Shown here: positions 1 to 10,560 of the stretch, piece after piece | Position numbering within the stretch: the stretch's first letter is position 1 | How the letters are laid out: each line of letters starts with the position of its first letter | Assembly (NCBI GenBank): GCA_004154925.1 | Contig: QJNS01000210.1 | Span: 62,001 to 126,000, forward strand | Length of the DNA: 64,000 nt | Source of the DNA: Monosporascus cannonballus | Taxonomy: Eukaryota > Ascomycota > Sordariomycetes > Xylariales | Direction of reading: 5' to 3' | The notes under the pieces: model-generated | The model's input: only the letters and a program-made list of their open reading frames with translations | Database searches by the model: none | What the model was told of the DNA's origin: nothing | Translations under genes and position numbers: made by a program

Positions 1-275
1 AAAAAATGTTCGTTTAAATTAACGTAATTTTTTCGATAATTATAATAATTCGATTTAAAATTTTGGCATTAATTTTTTTCCTTTTCTAATTATTCGCGTT
101 TTGACAAAACTGTTTATTTTTATGTTTTAAAATATTTAAATATTAATTATTGTATCTATTGTTACAGTTTTCTTTCCAACGTTTGAATTTTTAATTTCTT
201 AAAAAATGAACAGAATGTAAAAATATTTACAAAAAAAACCTAATTTAAAAAATAAACATTTAACGCATTAAAAAG
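1..275 (+). pseudogene. N-terminal half of antisense accessory ORF of relic element L
   Basis: This stretch is homologous, with many C/T and G/A differences, to 8486-8750 in element H, starting with the shared run cgtttaaattaacg. In H that region is the start of the plus-strand accessory ORF lying antisense to pol. The homology stops at the A1 left LTR and resumes after A1 at 7057 with the coiled-coil half of the same ORF. The fragment is therefore part of an H-related gypsy element (L) split by A1. No frame remains open. No A1 target duplication is visible (271-275 and 7057-7061 differ). Confidence 0.4.
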
Positions 276-667
276 TGTTATAATCTAATAGACTTGGCGA
301 GCCTAGAGACGGTCGAGGAGAGAACAAACTAAACTCGACGTAGAGATTAATTACGTGATAAGCTTAAGGCTTTTAGAGGTCTTGGTACCTTAAGCCCCTT
401 AAGTTATATAGAAGAATTAGAAGGCTTAGAAAGCTTAAGAGGTTAAGCATTTTAAGTACTTTAAGCCGGAAATACGATATATATATTCGTTATTTTCATT
501 GTTTAAATAGTAGCAGTTTGTACTATAAAATTTCGTTATCTAAAACACGTTCGATATTACGAAATATAATTAATTATGTATTTATTGTTTAAAGTTTTAC
601 GATATTCTTATTAATATAAATCTATACGACTTTGGTTTAATAATTAGTTAAACCTTTAGCTGTTAAA
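276..667 (+). repeat. A1 5' LTR
   Basis: Starts tgttataatctaatag and ends near agctgttaaa. It aligns over its whole length with 6665-7056 and with the better preserved solo LTR at 37685-38096. The 5' half has a run of ctTAAG-type purine/pyrimidine repeats (U3-like). The 3' half carries the conserved atatacgttcgttatt block seen in every LTR of this superfamily. Confidence 0.8.
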
Positions 668-3600
668 TGTTGGATACTTTTGTTTAATAAAACTGTTAGA
701 TTTTGAAAAATATTTAATATTATTAAAATATCGACTAGTATTTAAAAAACTCTTGTTTAGTAACTTTAGACTCGGACTCGAAAATTCGAGGCAAAAGTTC
801 AATAACTTGTTAATTAAGTTAAAGCTGTTTTATTTATGCACGCCTTCTTTATTAAGATAAAGCTTAAGAAACCGAAGCTATATAACGAAAAATGTAATTT
901 TCGATTGTTTTTAAATTTAAATACGCGTTTTTTCGATTTTTCCGCTTAATATATTCACGCATCAGAGTTTGGACGTAAGAATATGCCTAATAAAAAATGT
1001 AATTAATTAGTTCGAATTTGTAATAAAGAATTATTTAAGAAAAAGAAAATCAGATAAAGAAAAGTTTACTAACGAGATTTTTTTTCTTATATATCGGTTC
1101 AGAAAATAAATTACGTAATAATTTCGAAAAGTCAAGCGAAAAATAGTTTGCGGCATAATAGACTTATTAATTACGAGGAAAAAAATTAACCTTTAAATAC
1201 GTAATTATTTTTAAAAATTGCTTATTTAATGTTAAATAAAAAATAACGAAATCGATATTTTTATCGATATATTTTATAAGACATTGAAAAATAATTCTAA
1301 AAATAAAATTATTTAAATCCAACAATTAATTATTTTATATGAGTATATCGTAAAAACGGTTAAAATCGACAACGGATAATTGAAAAACGATACAAAAAAA
1401 GGGCAATACATTTTGCGATTAAGTTATACTAAGTCAAATTAAAAAAGTAGAGCGAAATGCGCCGTTTACTTTTTATAATATCACAATAAAATTTATGAAA
1501 TTCAAGGCGGTTTAGCGTAAGAAAAAGAGTCAAGTGTAATATTACAATTTTAGCAGTATAAGATATTATTAAAAATTTACAAGAAATCTCGACCATAAAG
1601 CAATTGGATTCTTATTCCGAAAAATGATTAATTGATTTGAACGAAAGTTTATTTGCAGAAATAAGTACAACATTAATATATTTCGGGCTTAATATAAATA
1701 AGGGCCGTTATAATAAGAAATTTGACGCAAAATGCGAAAGACTAAGAAATTGGTCCGAAAAGTATTAAAAACATAATAATACGATTTAAAAATAGTTAAA
1801 GAAATATCAAGATTAAATAGAGATTGATTACTTTAAAATTTTAAACCGATATAAGAAAGTATACGTCGTATATTATGGATAATAATAATATTTATTGTAT
1901 AACAAATAAAAGATATTTATTTATTAATATACTATACGTATATACAAAAAGAATTCGATTTTTCTAATTAAATTCGAAAGAATAAGATAAATAAACGGAA
2001 ATATCCATATGTTTTAAATAATTATTTTTAAAGAATATTCGAAATTAAATATCTTTATGAAATTAATTAAAAGAAAAATAATGTCTGTAGGAAACCTTTT
2101 TTTGCTTTTACAATTAATGCTACTATTAATTCATAAAAATCTTAATATAGTATATAATCGAAAAATATTTTTAAAAAACCATTATAGATTTTTATTTTTA
2201 GTTAGTATTTATTATAAATTTTAAAAACAAGTAAGCTTTAAAGAAAAGTCGATAGCTTACTTGAAACCTTTATTAAAAGGACGGCAGGTTACAAAAAGCT
2301 TAATAAAACGTTATAGGTTATAGGGAAAAATGATTGATTTAATAAAATAAGAAGTTATAATATATTTAAAAATAATTATTCAAACTCGAAATATAAATAC
2401 GCCGACAAAAGCGACAAATATAACAGTTTAATATCTTATGCGAAAAAATATAAATAAGGTTTAATAAATTGGAAAGAAAATTAAAAAGAAATAAATTATT
2501 TATAAAACAATTGTAAAATAACGAAATCTAAAGAAATAAGAAAGGGTTTCTCAAAGAGGATGAAAATACGAGGATAAAAGCCGTTCATAATTTTTTTCCT
2601 TTAGATTTACGAATTGAAACGTATTAATATATTATAATAGTAAATTCCGAAGTTTTGAGCAGAAATTATATTATGTCGGATGTTATATATAAATTTTGAT
2701 TATTATAAAAATATAAGTTAAAATTTTATACAATTATAAGTTTCTAAAATTAGGATTGTGCTTAAAATAAGGGAAACATTTAATGCAAAGTTAATAATTT
2801 TAAGAATTTTGTCTTAAAATAGTATAACATCATAAATTTCAATATTATTTTATGTAAAAATTACGACATAATTTTGAGATTATTATAATTATATTTATAC
2901 CAAGGTTCAATTAATAAAAATATTAATGAAGTGAAATTCGCCGGATATCTCGTTAACAAATAAATAAGAATTAAAATTTTAATACTGAGTTAGAAATAGT
3001 AAAGAATAGATATACAAAAATACTATAAAGTTTTATTACTCAAAATATAAAATATAAAAAAACCGGGTATTAACAAATTACAACGTATTATTACTATAAC
3101 TAAAGCGGAATTTAAGTAGTTAAACAATGATTTAAAATAATAATTTTAGAAATTAAGATGTTTAATTAATATATTAATTGTAACGTAGTTAAAGGCTTGT
3201 TGTATACGCTCTTATAAGGTGGATTTGTGTGCCCAAATCTCAATTGGGGTATGGAATTGTTGGTCTTTTGGTCTTGTAGTTAGCGTTGCACCCTTGCTTA
3301 TCTCATATTAATATAATATTATAAATATAAATAACGTTTTAAGAAAAAGCATAATACGAAATTATTAAAATATAAAGAATTAAATTACGAAATAATTTGA
3401 AAAGAAAATTTATATACTAAATTTTATCTTATTTACAAGGTTAACGAAAATAAATTATGCGCTTTTAAAAATAGTTAGAAAATCGATTATTAAAGAATTG
3501 ATTTAATTTTCGAAATTACCTTCAAAATACTCCAAGTTTTCGGTACTTAAAAGACGAAAAATAACTGTTCATAATTAATTATCAATAATTGAATAGTAAT

Positions 3601-6150
3601 ATTATTAATAATAATTAAATATTGTAAGCATCACTTCTTTAGATAAAAAACTAATTTTATAAATTTTAAGAACATAAAATATATATACTTTTAAAAATAA
3701 ATATAATTTTACTAAGGTTTTCAAATATAAACAATAAAAACAACTTTTAAAATAAAATATAGATTAATTAAATATTTGATTATATTAATAAAGTGTTTAA
3801 ATTGGTTAAAGTGTTTTAAAAACCAAATAAATTATATATTATAACAATATTTTAACGATTTTATTATGTGGTATCTTAACGATATTTTTATTTATTCACA
3901 AAATAAAAAGATATATATATAATATATTTATAAAATCTTTTTTAAATTTTACAAAATATTGAATTAGAAATTAGTATAAAAGGAATTAATTTTATAAATA
4001 ATAGATAGAATATCTAGAATATATTGTTAATTGAATATATATTAAAATAAGGCGAAGAAAATTACTATAATTATAAAACAACAAGTATTAATTGTAATTA
4101 AAAAAGTGCAAATATTTGTTGAATTTAGTAATTATTGTAAAATATTTATTCGAATTTTTAGTAAAATTGTTATACTTTAATTAATTTCCCATAAACGAAT
4201 TAAATAAACATTATATATAAAAAGAATATTTTTAAAAAGTATAAATACAAATATTAACGAATTAATAAAATTGTATACGGTTTATTACGCGCTGTCCAAT
4301 TAAAAATCGATATTTCGAATCACGTATTAAATAAGATAATTAAAGAAAAAAGTAATTAATGCAAATTATATTTTAATATGTTGTTTATACAAATTAAAAA
4401 AGCCGAATTTAAGTAAGTTATTCCAAAAATGGAATATATAGTTATTATTATTGTTTTTCGAAAATTGACATATTTTTTAAAAGAAATATTTATTAAATTA
4501 AGAGTTTTCGAAACAATTAAAATTTTATTTATTTTACTATAATCGAAAAATTTACAAATGAATGATTATAATATATAAAAAGGTGCTTAAAAAAGCAAAA
4601 TTAATACTTTAAATAACCGACCAAATTTCGAAAAGACAATAGTTAAAATTAATTATATACTTTTTGATGTTATATTAAAAATATTGATGCTTATATTAAA
4701 TTTCATTAATACGGGTTATATTATACAGTATATATAAAAATATCAAACAAATACTACAATTAATTTGAAAAATAAAACAAATAAATTACAAAAGTAAAAC
4801 ACAACAGTAAATAAACCAAATACACAATAAATATAAAAAATAATTCTGTAAATATGCAAGGATTTATAAAACTTTAAAAACGCTTAACCTATTTATATTT
4901 TTTAAAAAACCAAAATAATAATTGAAAAATTATAATCACAATGTAATATTAATAATAAGGGCAAAATATAACGATATAAACCTTATAGAAAGTTACAATT
5001 ATTATTAATTTTAGAAAATCTCTAGAATTTGATCATTATGATTATTATTATTAAATTCTTTTTATTTAAATATTTAACTACAAAAGTATATTACTATAAT
5101 ACTTTCTTAATCGTCAATATATTTGCGATATTTTCTTATTTTTTATTTTATTAAAAACGTTTTAACGTTAAATAAATACTATATATATTGTAAAAACACT
5201 TTTAATCTATACTAATTATTTTAAAAGCGTATTTTAAATAAAATATTATATATATTTCTAAATTATAATGAAGATATATAACATATATCACTTTAAATAA
5301 TAAGTTAAATAGTTCGTTAAAATCGTAAACGAATAAATAAATAAAACGGTGAAATTCAAAATTTCAAACCAATGTAAAATATTATATTAATTACGAATAA
5401 AATAAGTAACTGATAAGACTACTTATTATGTAAATAATATATAATATTAATTATTATAAGATGAGTAAAATGATTTTAATAAACGCTAATTTTAATTGTA
5501 TATCAGATACTTATAAAAGCCTATACGACAAACTTATTAATATTAAAATAAATCTTCAGTTAAAATAATTTGAATAATTAGGTTAAGGAATAAAATTAAA
5601 AATAAAATTCCAACGTAATTAATAAAATGAATATTATAATTAAAAACGATTAAAATTATTATTTCTATAAAAATGAAAAATGTTTTACATTGTTATAAAA
5701 CAATATTTAAACAAAATAGATTAACGAAAAGTTTCAATTTAAATATATCGATTTATGTAAAATTACTAAAGATATTTAAAAATAATTACTAGTTAAAGCT
5801 TTTATTAAAATTTAAATATTCCTCCGTTTTTCATATTTGTTGATTTAATTTAATAACGGATATTATTAAGATTTATACAAGATGAAATGATGTAAAGGCA
5901 AAAGTTAAGATTATATGCAAAATAAAAAGAATTTTCGATATACGAAAGAAAAACATATTTATCTAATATTTAATCAAATTAAAGAATTATCCGGATTTCG
6001 AAAATATCTAGAAACCCGTAAAAATTCTTATAAATACCTAACCTTTGTTAAAGAATTTCTACCAATAATGCCGGAAGCGTTTTACGAAACCTTCAAATTA
6101 ACAGTCGACCAATTAATAATATCAAATTTAGCCTAATCGAAAAAGGCCGT
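668..6150 (+). pseudogene. A1 gag-pol relic (gag, RT, RNase H, integrase)
   Basis: The internal region is saturated with stop codons and cannot encode a product. Recognisable pieces are the RT active site at 3872-3883, which reads YLND instead of the canonical Y-x-D-D (one Asp to Asn), followed by IFIYS as in gypsy RTs. Downstream sequence aligns with the integrase part of A2. The only clean stretch (5915-6136, 73 codons) is at the C-terminal end of pol, where the equivalent part of A2 is broken. It shows no motif I can name. An approximately 128 bp foreign insert interrupts the region at 3177-3304. Confidence 0.6.
3177..3304. other. Short un-RIPped insertion in A1 pol
   Basis: About 128 bp of normal base composition stands in the middle of an AT-rich relic. 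The homologous site in A2 (near 24220-24260) lacks it and reads straight through ttaatatattaatataat. The insert is flanked by a direct 6-bp repeat ATATTA (3171-3176 and 3305-3310). It has no ORF. A segment tcttgtagttagcgttgcac looks vaguely like a tRNA D-arm, but no complete tRNA fold is present. It could be a small SINE-like element or filler DNA captured at a break. Confidence 0.6.
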
Positions 6151-6183
6151 AACGACTATAGACCTAATTATTTTAAGCGTTAA

Positions 6184-6520
6184 TTATTTTTGCTTTCTTT
6201 CAAAATGTTGACATTTTTTGATTACTTCGATATTTTTAATATTACGCCAAAACATTTTTATTTTACAGTGACGAAAAATTAGCTGTTATTTGGAAAAGCG
6301 ATTTAATATATTAGTAATAATATAAAATATCTTTCGAACCTGCTTTTCCTTAGCCTTTAAATAATTTTCTTTATTATAAAACTTTTTATACTTAGTTTGA
6401 GACGGCTCAGAAACGTCGTAAGAGCCGCTATAACCAATATATCGCGTATATTTCTTTAGAATCTCGAAAAGCCTTATATTGTACTTTTTTTTATAACGAA
6501 AATAAAAAAGTACAATAAAA
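6184..6520 (-). pseudogene. Antisense accessory ORF of A1 (Cys-cluster protein)
   Basis: On the strand opposite to gag-pol, between the end of pol and the 3' LTR, the translation shows a cluster of Tyr residues (LFYFRYKKKY near 6513, then KYTRYIGYSGSYDV). Their spacing matches the Cys positions of the A2 and G copies, so they are most simply RIP-converted Cys codons (TGY to TAY). A basic region follows (KAKEKQVRKIF, then ILNRF) that matches the coiled-coil part of the G copy at 40278-40541. The stop is at 6184-6186; the start is uncertain. Function unknown. Ascomycete hypothetical proteins with such Cys clusters and a coiled coil are known, but I name none. Confidence 0.55.
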
Positions 6521-6647
6521 CTTAAACGAAAAATCCGTTTCGGTCAAAAGAAAGTATTAATACTCTCAAGCTAAAAGGATTTTTTAATGCAATTCGACAA
6601 AACAAAAATGATAAAAGAAATTTATAAGATTTTCGAAGCAGAAATTC

Positions 6648-6664
6648 TAAAAAAGGGAAGATTA
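6648..6664 (+). promoter_or_regulatory. A1 polypurine tract
   Basis: The purine-rich stretch taaaaaagggaagatta directly precedes the 3' LTR. It is equivalent to aaaagggaaaatca before the A2 3' LTR and to its complement next to the D left LTR. Such tracts prime plus-strand DNA synthesis in LTR retrotransposons. Confidence 0.6.
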
Positions 6665-7056
6665 TATTATGATCTAACTAGTTTAATAGGCCTAAAAACA
6701 ATCAGAAAAAAATGAACTAAACCCGACGCAAATATTAATTATGTAATAAGCTCAAGGCTTTCAAACGTTTTGGTATTTTAAGCCCTTTAAGCTATACAAA
6801 ATGATCAAAGAGTTTAGAAGAGTTAAAGGATTAAGTATATTAAATATCTTATGCCGGAAATATTATATATACGTTCGTTATTTCTATAATTTAAATAGCA
6901 GTAACCTTTAACATAAAGCTTCGTTATCTAAAACGCCTTTAATATTACGAAACTTAATTAATTATTATATTTATTACTTAAAATCCTACGATATTCTTAC
7001 TAACATAAACCCGTACGACTTAGATTTAACATTTAGTTGAATATCTAGCCGTTACA
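6665..7056 (+). repeat. A1 3' LTR
   Basis: Starts tattatgatctaactag (G of TG decayed to A) and ends ctagccgttaca. It aligns over its whole length with 276-667, with differences mainly of the RIP type. Confidence 0.8.
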
Positions 7057-7440
7057 AATATTTATTAAAAAACAAAAGAATTTATTAATCGATTAAAACG
7101 GTTACGACTTCAGTAAAATCGTTTCTTTTAAAAAAGCCCATAAAATATTAAAAAAGGATTTAGATTTAGATTAATTAAAACACGAAGAAGGAGAAAATGG
7201 TAATCTCGTATAAAAAAATATAAACACCGTTTGCCTTACAAACCAGCGTTATAACGAAGACCTTTAATTTTTTTAATTAAAACGGCGTAAGGTTATATTT
7301 AGATAGAAAACTATTGTCGTCCGTAATTTTAATCTTATTAACGATAATCGGCTAAAATTCTAGCGATAAAATATTTTAACTAGACTTTTTATATTCGTTA
7401 AATACTTAAAAGAATTCTATATATTTTTTCATAATAAATA
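7057..7440 (+). pseudogene. C-terminal coiled-coil half of accessory ORF of relic L
   Basis: Reads SFKKAHKILKKDLDLD, a stop, then LKHEEGENGN in one frame. This aligns with the H accessory ORF around 8860-8960 (SKKAIEILKEELKLN, stop, LKNEKDEK) and stays similar to the C-terminal end (ILTRLFIFVKYLKEFYIF versus VLTRSVIFVRCLRNSYVF). Charged Lys/Glu-rich heptad-like composition suggests a coiled coil. It continues the fragment at 1-275 across the A1 insertion. Two or more RIP stops; not functional. Confidence 0.5.
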
Positions 7441-7955
7441 ATTGCTTCACTTTATTAAATAGTGAACTTTAACATGTATTTCTCTGGAATTTAATATTAT
7501 TTTAGCTTTGTATTTGTCTTTAGCGTTTTTTTCTTTCTTGGTTTATTTCTTTAAAAAAGTGTTTTTTATATTATGTTAATCTGTAAAATATAAAATGTAA
7601 GGTATATTCTTATATTTTTAAACAACGATAGTCGGTAATTATTTTTGAAAAAAACTTTATTAATTTTAAACCAGTCCAAATGTTTGTAACCGAGTTTATC
7701 ATTAAACTTTTTAAATTTAATATGCAAAACATTACATGTTACGGTTTATTGTTAGGATTAAAAGTAAATTTTATCTTTTCTCTATAAAACTGATCTTGTA
7801 GCTTTTTATTATAATATTAAATTATTTTTAAAGGAAAGTCGTAATTTAATTTGAAAATGATGATATATCGTTTCGATTTTTATTATTTATATTTTTATTT
7901 TTAACGCAGTAATAATACTTCAAATGGTCGGTTACTGGATTTATTATAACGAATC
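7441..7955 (-). pseudogene. Integrase C-terminal part of relic L
   Basis: The plus-strand sequence around 7620-7760 aligns with 9340-9480 of H, the region just upstream (in coding sense) of the H chromodomain. It is therefore the GPY/F-like C-terminal region of a minus-strand integrase. It ends abruptly at the H left LTR and the L integrase resumes at 13278, so H inserted inside the L integrase gene. No frame is open. Confidence 0.45.
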
Positions 7956-8364
7956 TGTTATATATCTACCCAGAAGTATGAGCCATATCCGAAAGCAGTT
8001 TTAATTTGTAGATATTAATAAAGCAAGAAATAATCCAGTGATTTATTCGTTAAAAAGATTTAAAAAGTTTTTCCTTAATTAAAAAACAATACAGTTATCT
8101 CTGGATTAAACGCTTAGATTAATTGCTAAAAAGCGAAATTAAATAGGTGTTATTTATATAAAAAATTAATTTATTATGTATTTTAATTCCTTAAAATTGG
8201 TATATTGTAGATTTGTTAGATTTATATAATTTGGTCCTAGATTATCTAGATTAATCAGATTACTTTAAGAACTAAGTGTTCTTATCTAGGGTTCAGCTGT
8301 AATAGATTTACGTTGAGCTTTAAAGGTCGGTCTCTTTAAGATAGGAACCCCTGTTCCTGTAATA
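7956..8364 (-). repeat. H 3' LTR (left)
   Basis: Begins tgttatatatctaccc and ends cccctgttcctgtaata. It aligns with 12872-13277 along its length, for example gtagatttgttagattt against gtaaatttgatagattt and the shared aacccctgttcctgtaata end. Confidence 0.8.
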
Positions 8365-8485
8365 TTATTTCTCTTTTTTAAAGATCTTTGTCCTAAAGAC
8401 AAGAACCGTAGGTAGCCATTTCATTTTATTAAAGAAAGTTCTTGAAAATGTCCGAGTTAACTTTATTATAATAGGCCGCATTCGA

Positions 8486-9000
8486 AAAAAAAAACCTCGT
8501 TTAAATTAACGCGACTTCCGTCATATTCGCATTAATTTAATTAAAAAGTTCGGTATTAAGGTTTTTTTTTATTTTAATTAAATTCTATTCGGCGAAACCG
8601 ATTATTTTTATATTTTAAAGTTATTATGTTTCAATTATTATATTTGTCGTTAACGTCCTTTTTATAATGTTTTAATTATAATCTTTCTTAAAAGAATAAA
8701 CGAAGCATTAAAACGGTTATAGAAAAAATAACGCGTTTTGGAAAACGAGTTTTTGGTGTACTAGAAGTCCGTAAAAAAAGAACTGCCGAAAACAAAATAA
8801 AAAGTTGTTAAAGTTTATCGGAAAATTAAGGTGATTACGTTTTCAACAGGACTCTCTTAAGCAAAAAAGCTATAGAAATATTAAAGGAAGAATTAAAGCT
8901 GAACTAGTTAAAAAATGAAAAAGATGAAAAAAGAATAATGTCGTATAAAGATAAAGTAAACGCAACTTGTTTCTGAGATAAATGCTATAACCAAGGCGTC
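8486..9000 (+). pseudogene. Antisense accessory ORF of H
   Basis: Lies on the strand opposite to pol, between the chromodomain end of integrase and the 3' LTR. Around 8629-8673 the translation CFNYYICR, stop, RPFYNV suits a decayed Cys cluster. It is followed by a long Lys/Glu-rich stretch in changing frames (INEALKRL near 8700, KKAIEILKEELKLN near 8870, LKNEKDEKR after a stop) that resembles a coiled coil. The same arrangement of Cys cluster then coiled coil is seen at 40060-40541, 27140-27471 and 6184-6520. Several stops and at least one frame change; the end overlaps the integrase 3' end on the other strand. Function unknown. Confidence 0.5.
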
Positions 9001-9029
9001 ATTTTTCGACTTGAACGTTATAAGTTTAG

Positions 9030-10358
9030 ATTTAAGCAAGGGACCGTTTTCGTCTGCTACTTTGGCCGTATTAAAGACGGTCGGTTAGGATTTTGGCAGT
9101 AGAACGTCTTAACCAGATCCGTTATATTCGTTAGGTGTTTAAGAAATTCCTACGTATTTTTTTATATAAGTATTTTTTTTATTTAATTAAGTACTGAACT
9201 TTATTTTTAACTATTTTGAAATCCAGTATTCGTTCGACCTCGTATTCGTTAAAATCGTTTTCAAATTTTAGGTCTATATTTAATAAGGCGTTTTCAAATA
9301 TTAATTTAAGCAAAGTAATATAGAAAATAAAATATACTTTTTTATTTTTAGATAACGATAATCTATAGTTAATTTTAAAAAATAATTTCAATAAGTTGAA
9401 ACGGGCCAGGTTTTTTAAAATTAACCTTATCGCTAGGTCTTTTTATTTTGATTTATAAGATATTCTTAATTACGTTTTGCTTTTAGTATAACAAATAAAC
9501 CTTATTTTCTTTCGATAAAATCGGTCACTTAATTTTTTTCTTATTGTAATATTACGTTATTCTTTATTAAAAAATTACCACTTATTTTGAAAACGAGTTT
9601 AAATTATTTTGATTTTCGTTATTATTATTTTTGTTTTCAGAATAATCCTATCAATCTTTTGTACTTTTTTAAGTAGCTATTTAGGTCGTTTTATTTTTGC
9701 CTTATGTTCGTACATAGCTGTATAAGAGGATACGTCTATATCCTCGTTAACAAATATATTATAAGCGATTTGTATCAACCGTAAAAACTTTACTCAGTTA
9801 TTTGTTGGTAATTAACGTAATTTTGGAAATATTGTTCAAGGCTTTGATTTAATCTTTCCATTTAGCCGTCCGTTTAAAGGTAATAGGCCGTTAAAAACTT
9901 AAGTTTAATACCTATTTGTTTAAAAAAGCTGGTACTGAATTTTCAAGTGAAAAACGTATCTCTATCAGAAACGATGTTTTCTGGTATCCTATGTTTGCCG
10001 AAATAATATCTAATAAAGGCATAGGCTAATTGCTTTGCCGTTACGCTTTTTTTAAAAGATAGAAAATACCCATGCTTAGTAAGTCTATAATTATCACCCA
10101 TATTTCGTCGTATTCGACTCCAGTAACTGGGTCCTTAGATGGAAGTAAGCTAATGATAAAGTCCCAAGCTATGGTTTTCCAGGCCTTATCAGGAATGTCG
10201 GTAGGTTGTAGTAACCCGTAGGGCTTGTAACGTATTGCTTTAGCCTTATTGCAGATATTGCAGTTCTTGACAACTGTCTTGACCATACGGCGTAATTCTA
10301 GGGAGTCGTATTTTTCTTGTAGCCGTCTGGTAGTCTTGAAAATTCCTTGATATCCTTG
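9030..10358 (-). pseudogene. H integrase with chromodomain
   Basis: The N-terminal zinc-binding part keeps CNICNKAK (Cys codons at 10251-10262) and leads into KPYGLLQPTDIPDKAWKTI. The catalytic core starts with WDFI (Asp codon at 10161-10163 retained) and the second Asp survives in IIIDLLSMG (10083-10085). The clean part is 10041-10286. After a frame-broken middle, 9179-9391 is open and ends YEVERILDFKIV...VQYLIK, a chromodomain start, continuing to NPNRPS near 9050. Chromodomains on gypsy integrases (chromoviruses) direct integration to heterochromatin, which fits the location. RIP stops make it non-functional. Confidence 0.75.
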
Positions 10359-10560
10359 AATTTATACAGTGAGTTCCTCGGTTTCTCGAAGAACGCGTCC
10401 ACTTTCGTAAGTGGACAAGCTGCCGTCCACCGTACGCAATTTATAGGACTTCAGCTTATATCTCTAGGGAATTTGGTGTTTTTTTGTTATTACGGGGAAA
10501 ATAAAATTACTTTCTGCTCCGGAATTAATTATTACTTTAAATATTTTATTTTCATATTAA
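10359..10560 (-). pseudogene. H protease fragment fused to integrase
   Basis: Reads VIINSGAESNFIFPVI then YKLRTVDGSLSTYESG and RVLRETEELTV. The retropepsin active site D-S/T-G has become NSG (10518-10526), an Asp-to-Asn change of the RIP type. Only about 15 codons after the conserved RETEE block, the frame runs directly into the integrase zinc-finger approach (IQGYQGIFKTTRRLQEKYD). RT and RNase H, normally over 1.5 kb, are missing, and the joint is near 10347-10358. Confidence 0.7.

Larger units (their letters stand above)
276..7056 (+). mobile_element. Ty3/gypsy LTR retrotransposon A1, RIP-degraded
   Basis: Two direct LTRs (276-667 and 6665-7056, both 392 bp) enclose about 6.0 kb. The plus orientation is shown by a degenerate RT active site at 3872-3883, a purine-rich PPT abutting the right LTR, and the position of the antisense accessory ORF near the right end. 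LTR ends were TG...CA before decay. The same family as A2, D and G by LTR 3' half, PPT and accessory ORF. Target duplications could not be matched. Confidence 0.8.

Noticed and set aside
5915..6136. Separate 73-codon gene in A1
   Set aside because: It is in pol sense and directly follows integrase, so it is regarded as the surviving C-terminal end of pol rather than an independent gene.
10397..10416. Hairpin gtccactttcgtaagtggac as a regulatory element
   Set aside because: It lies within the conserved protease coding block (LSTYESG) and is explained by the codons there.
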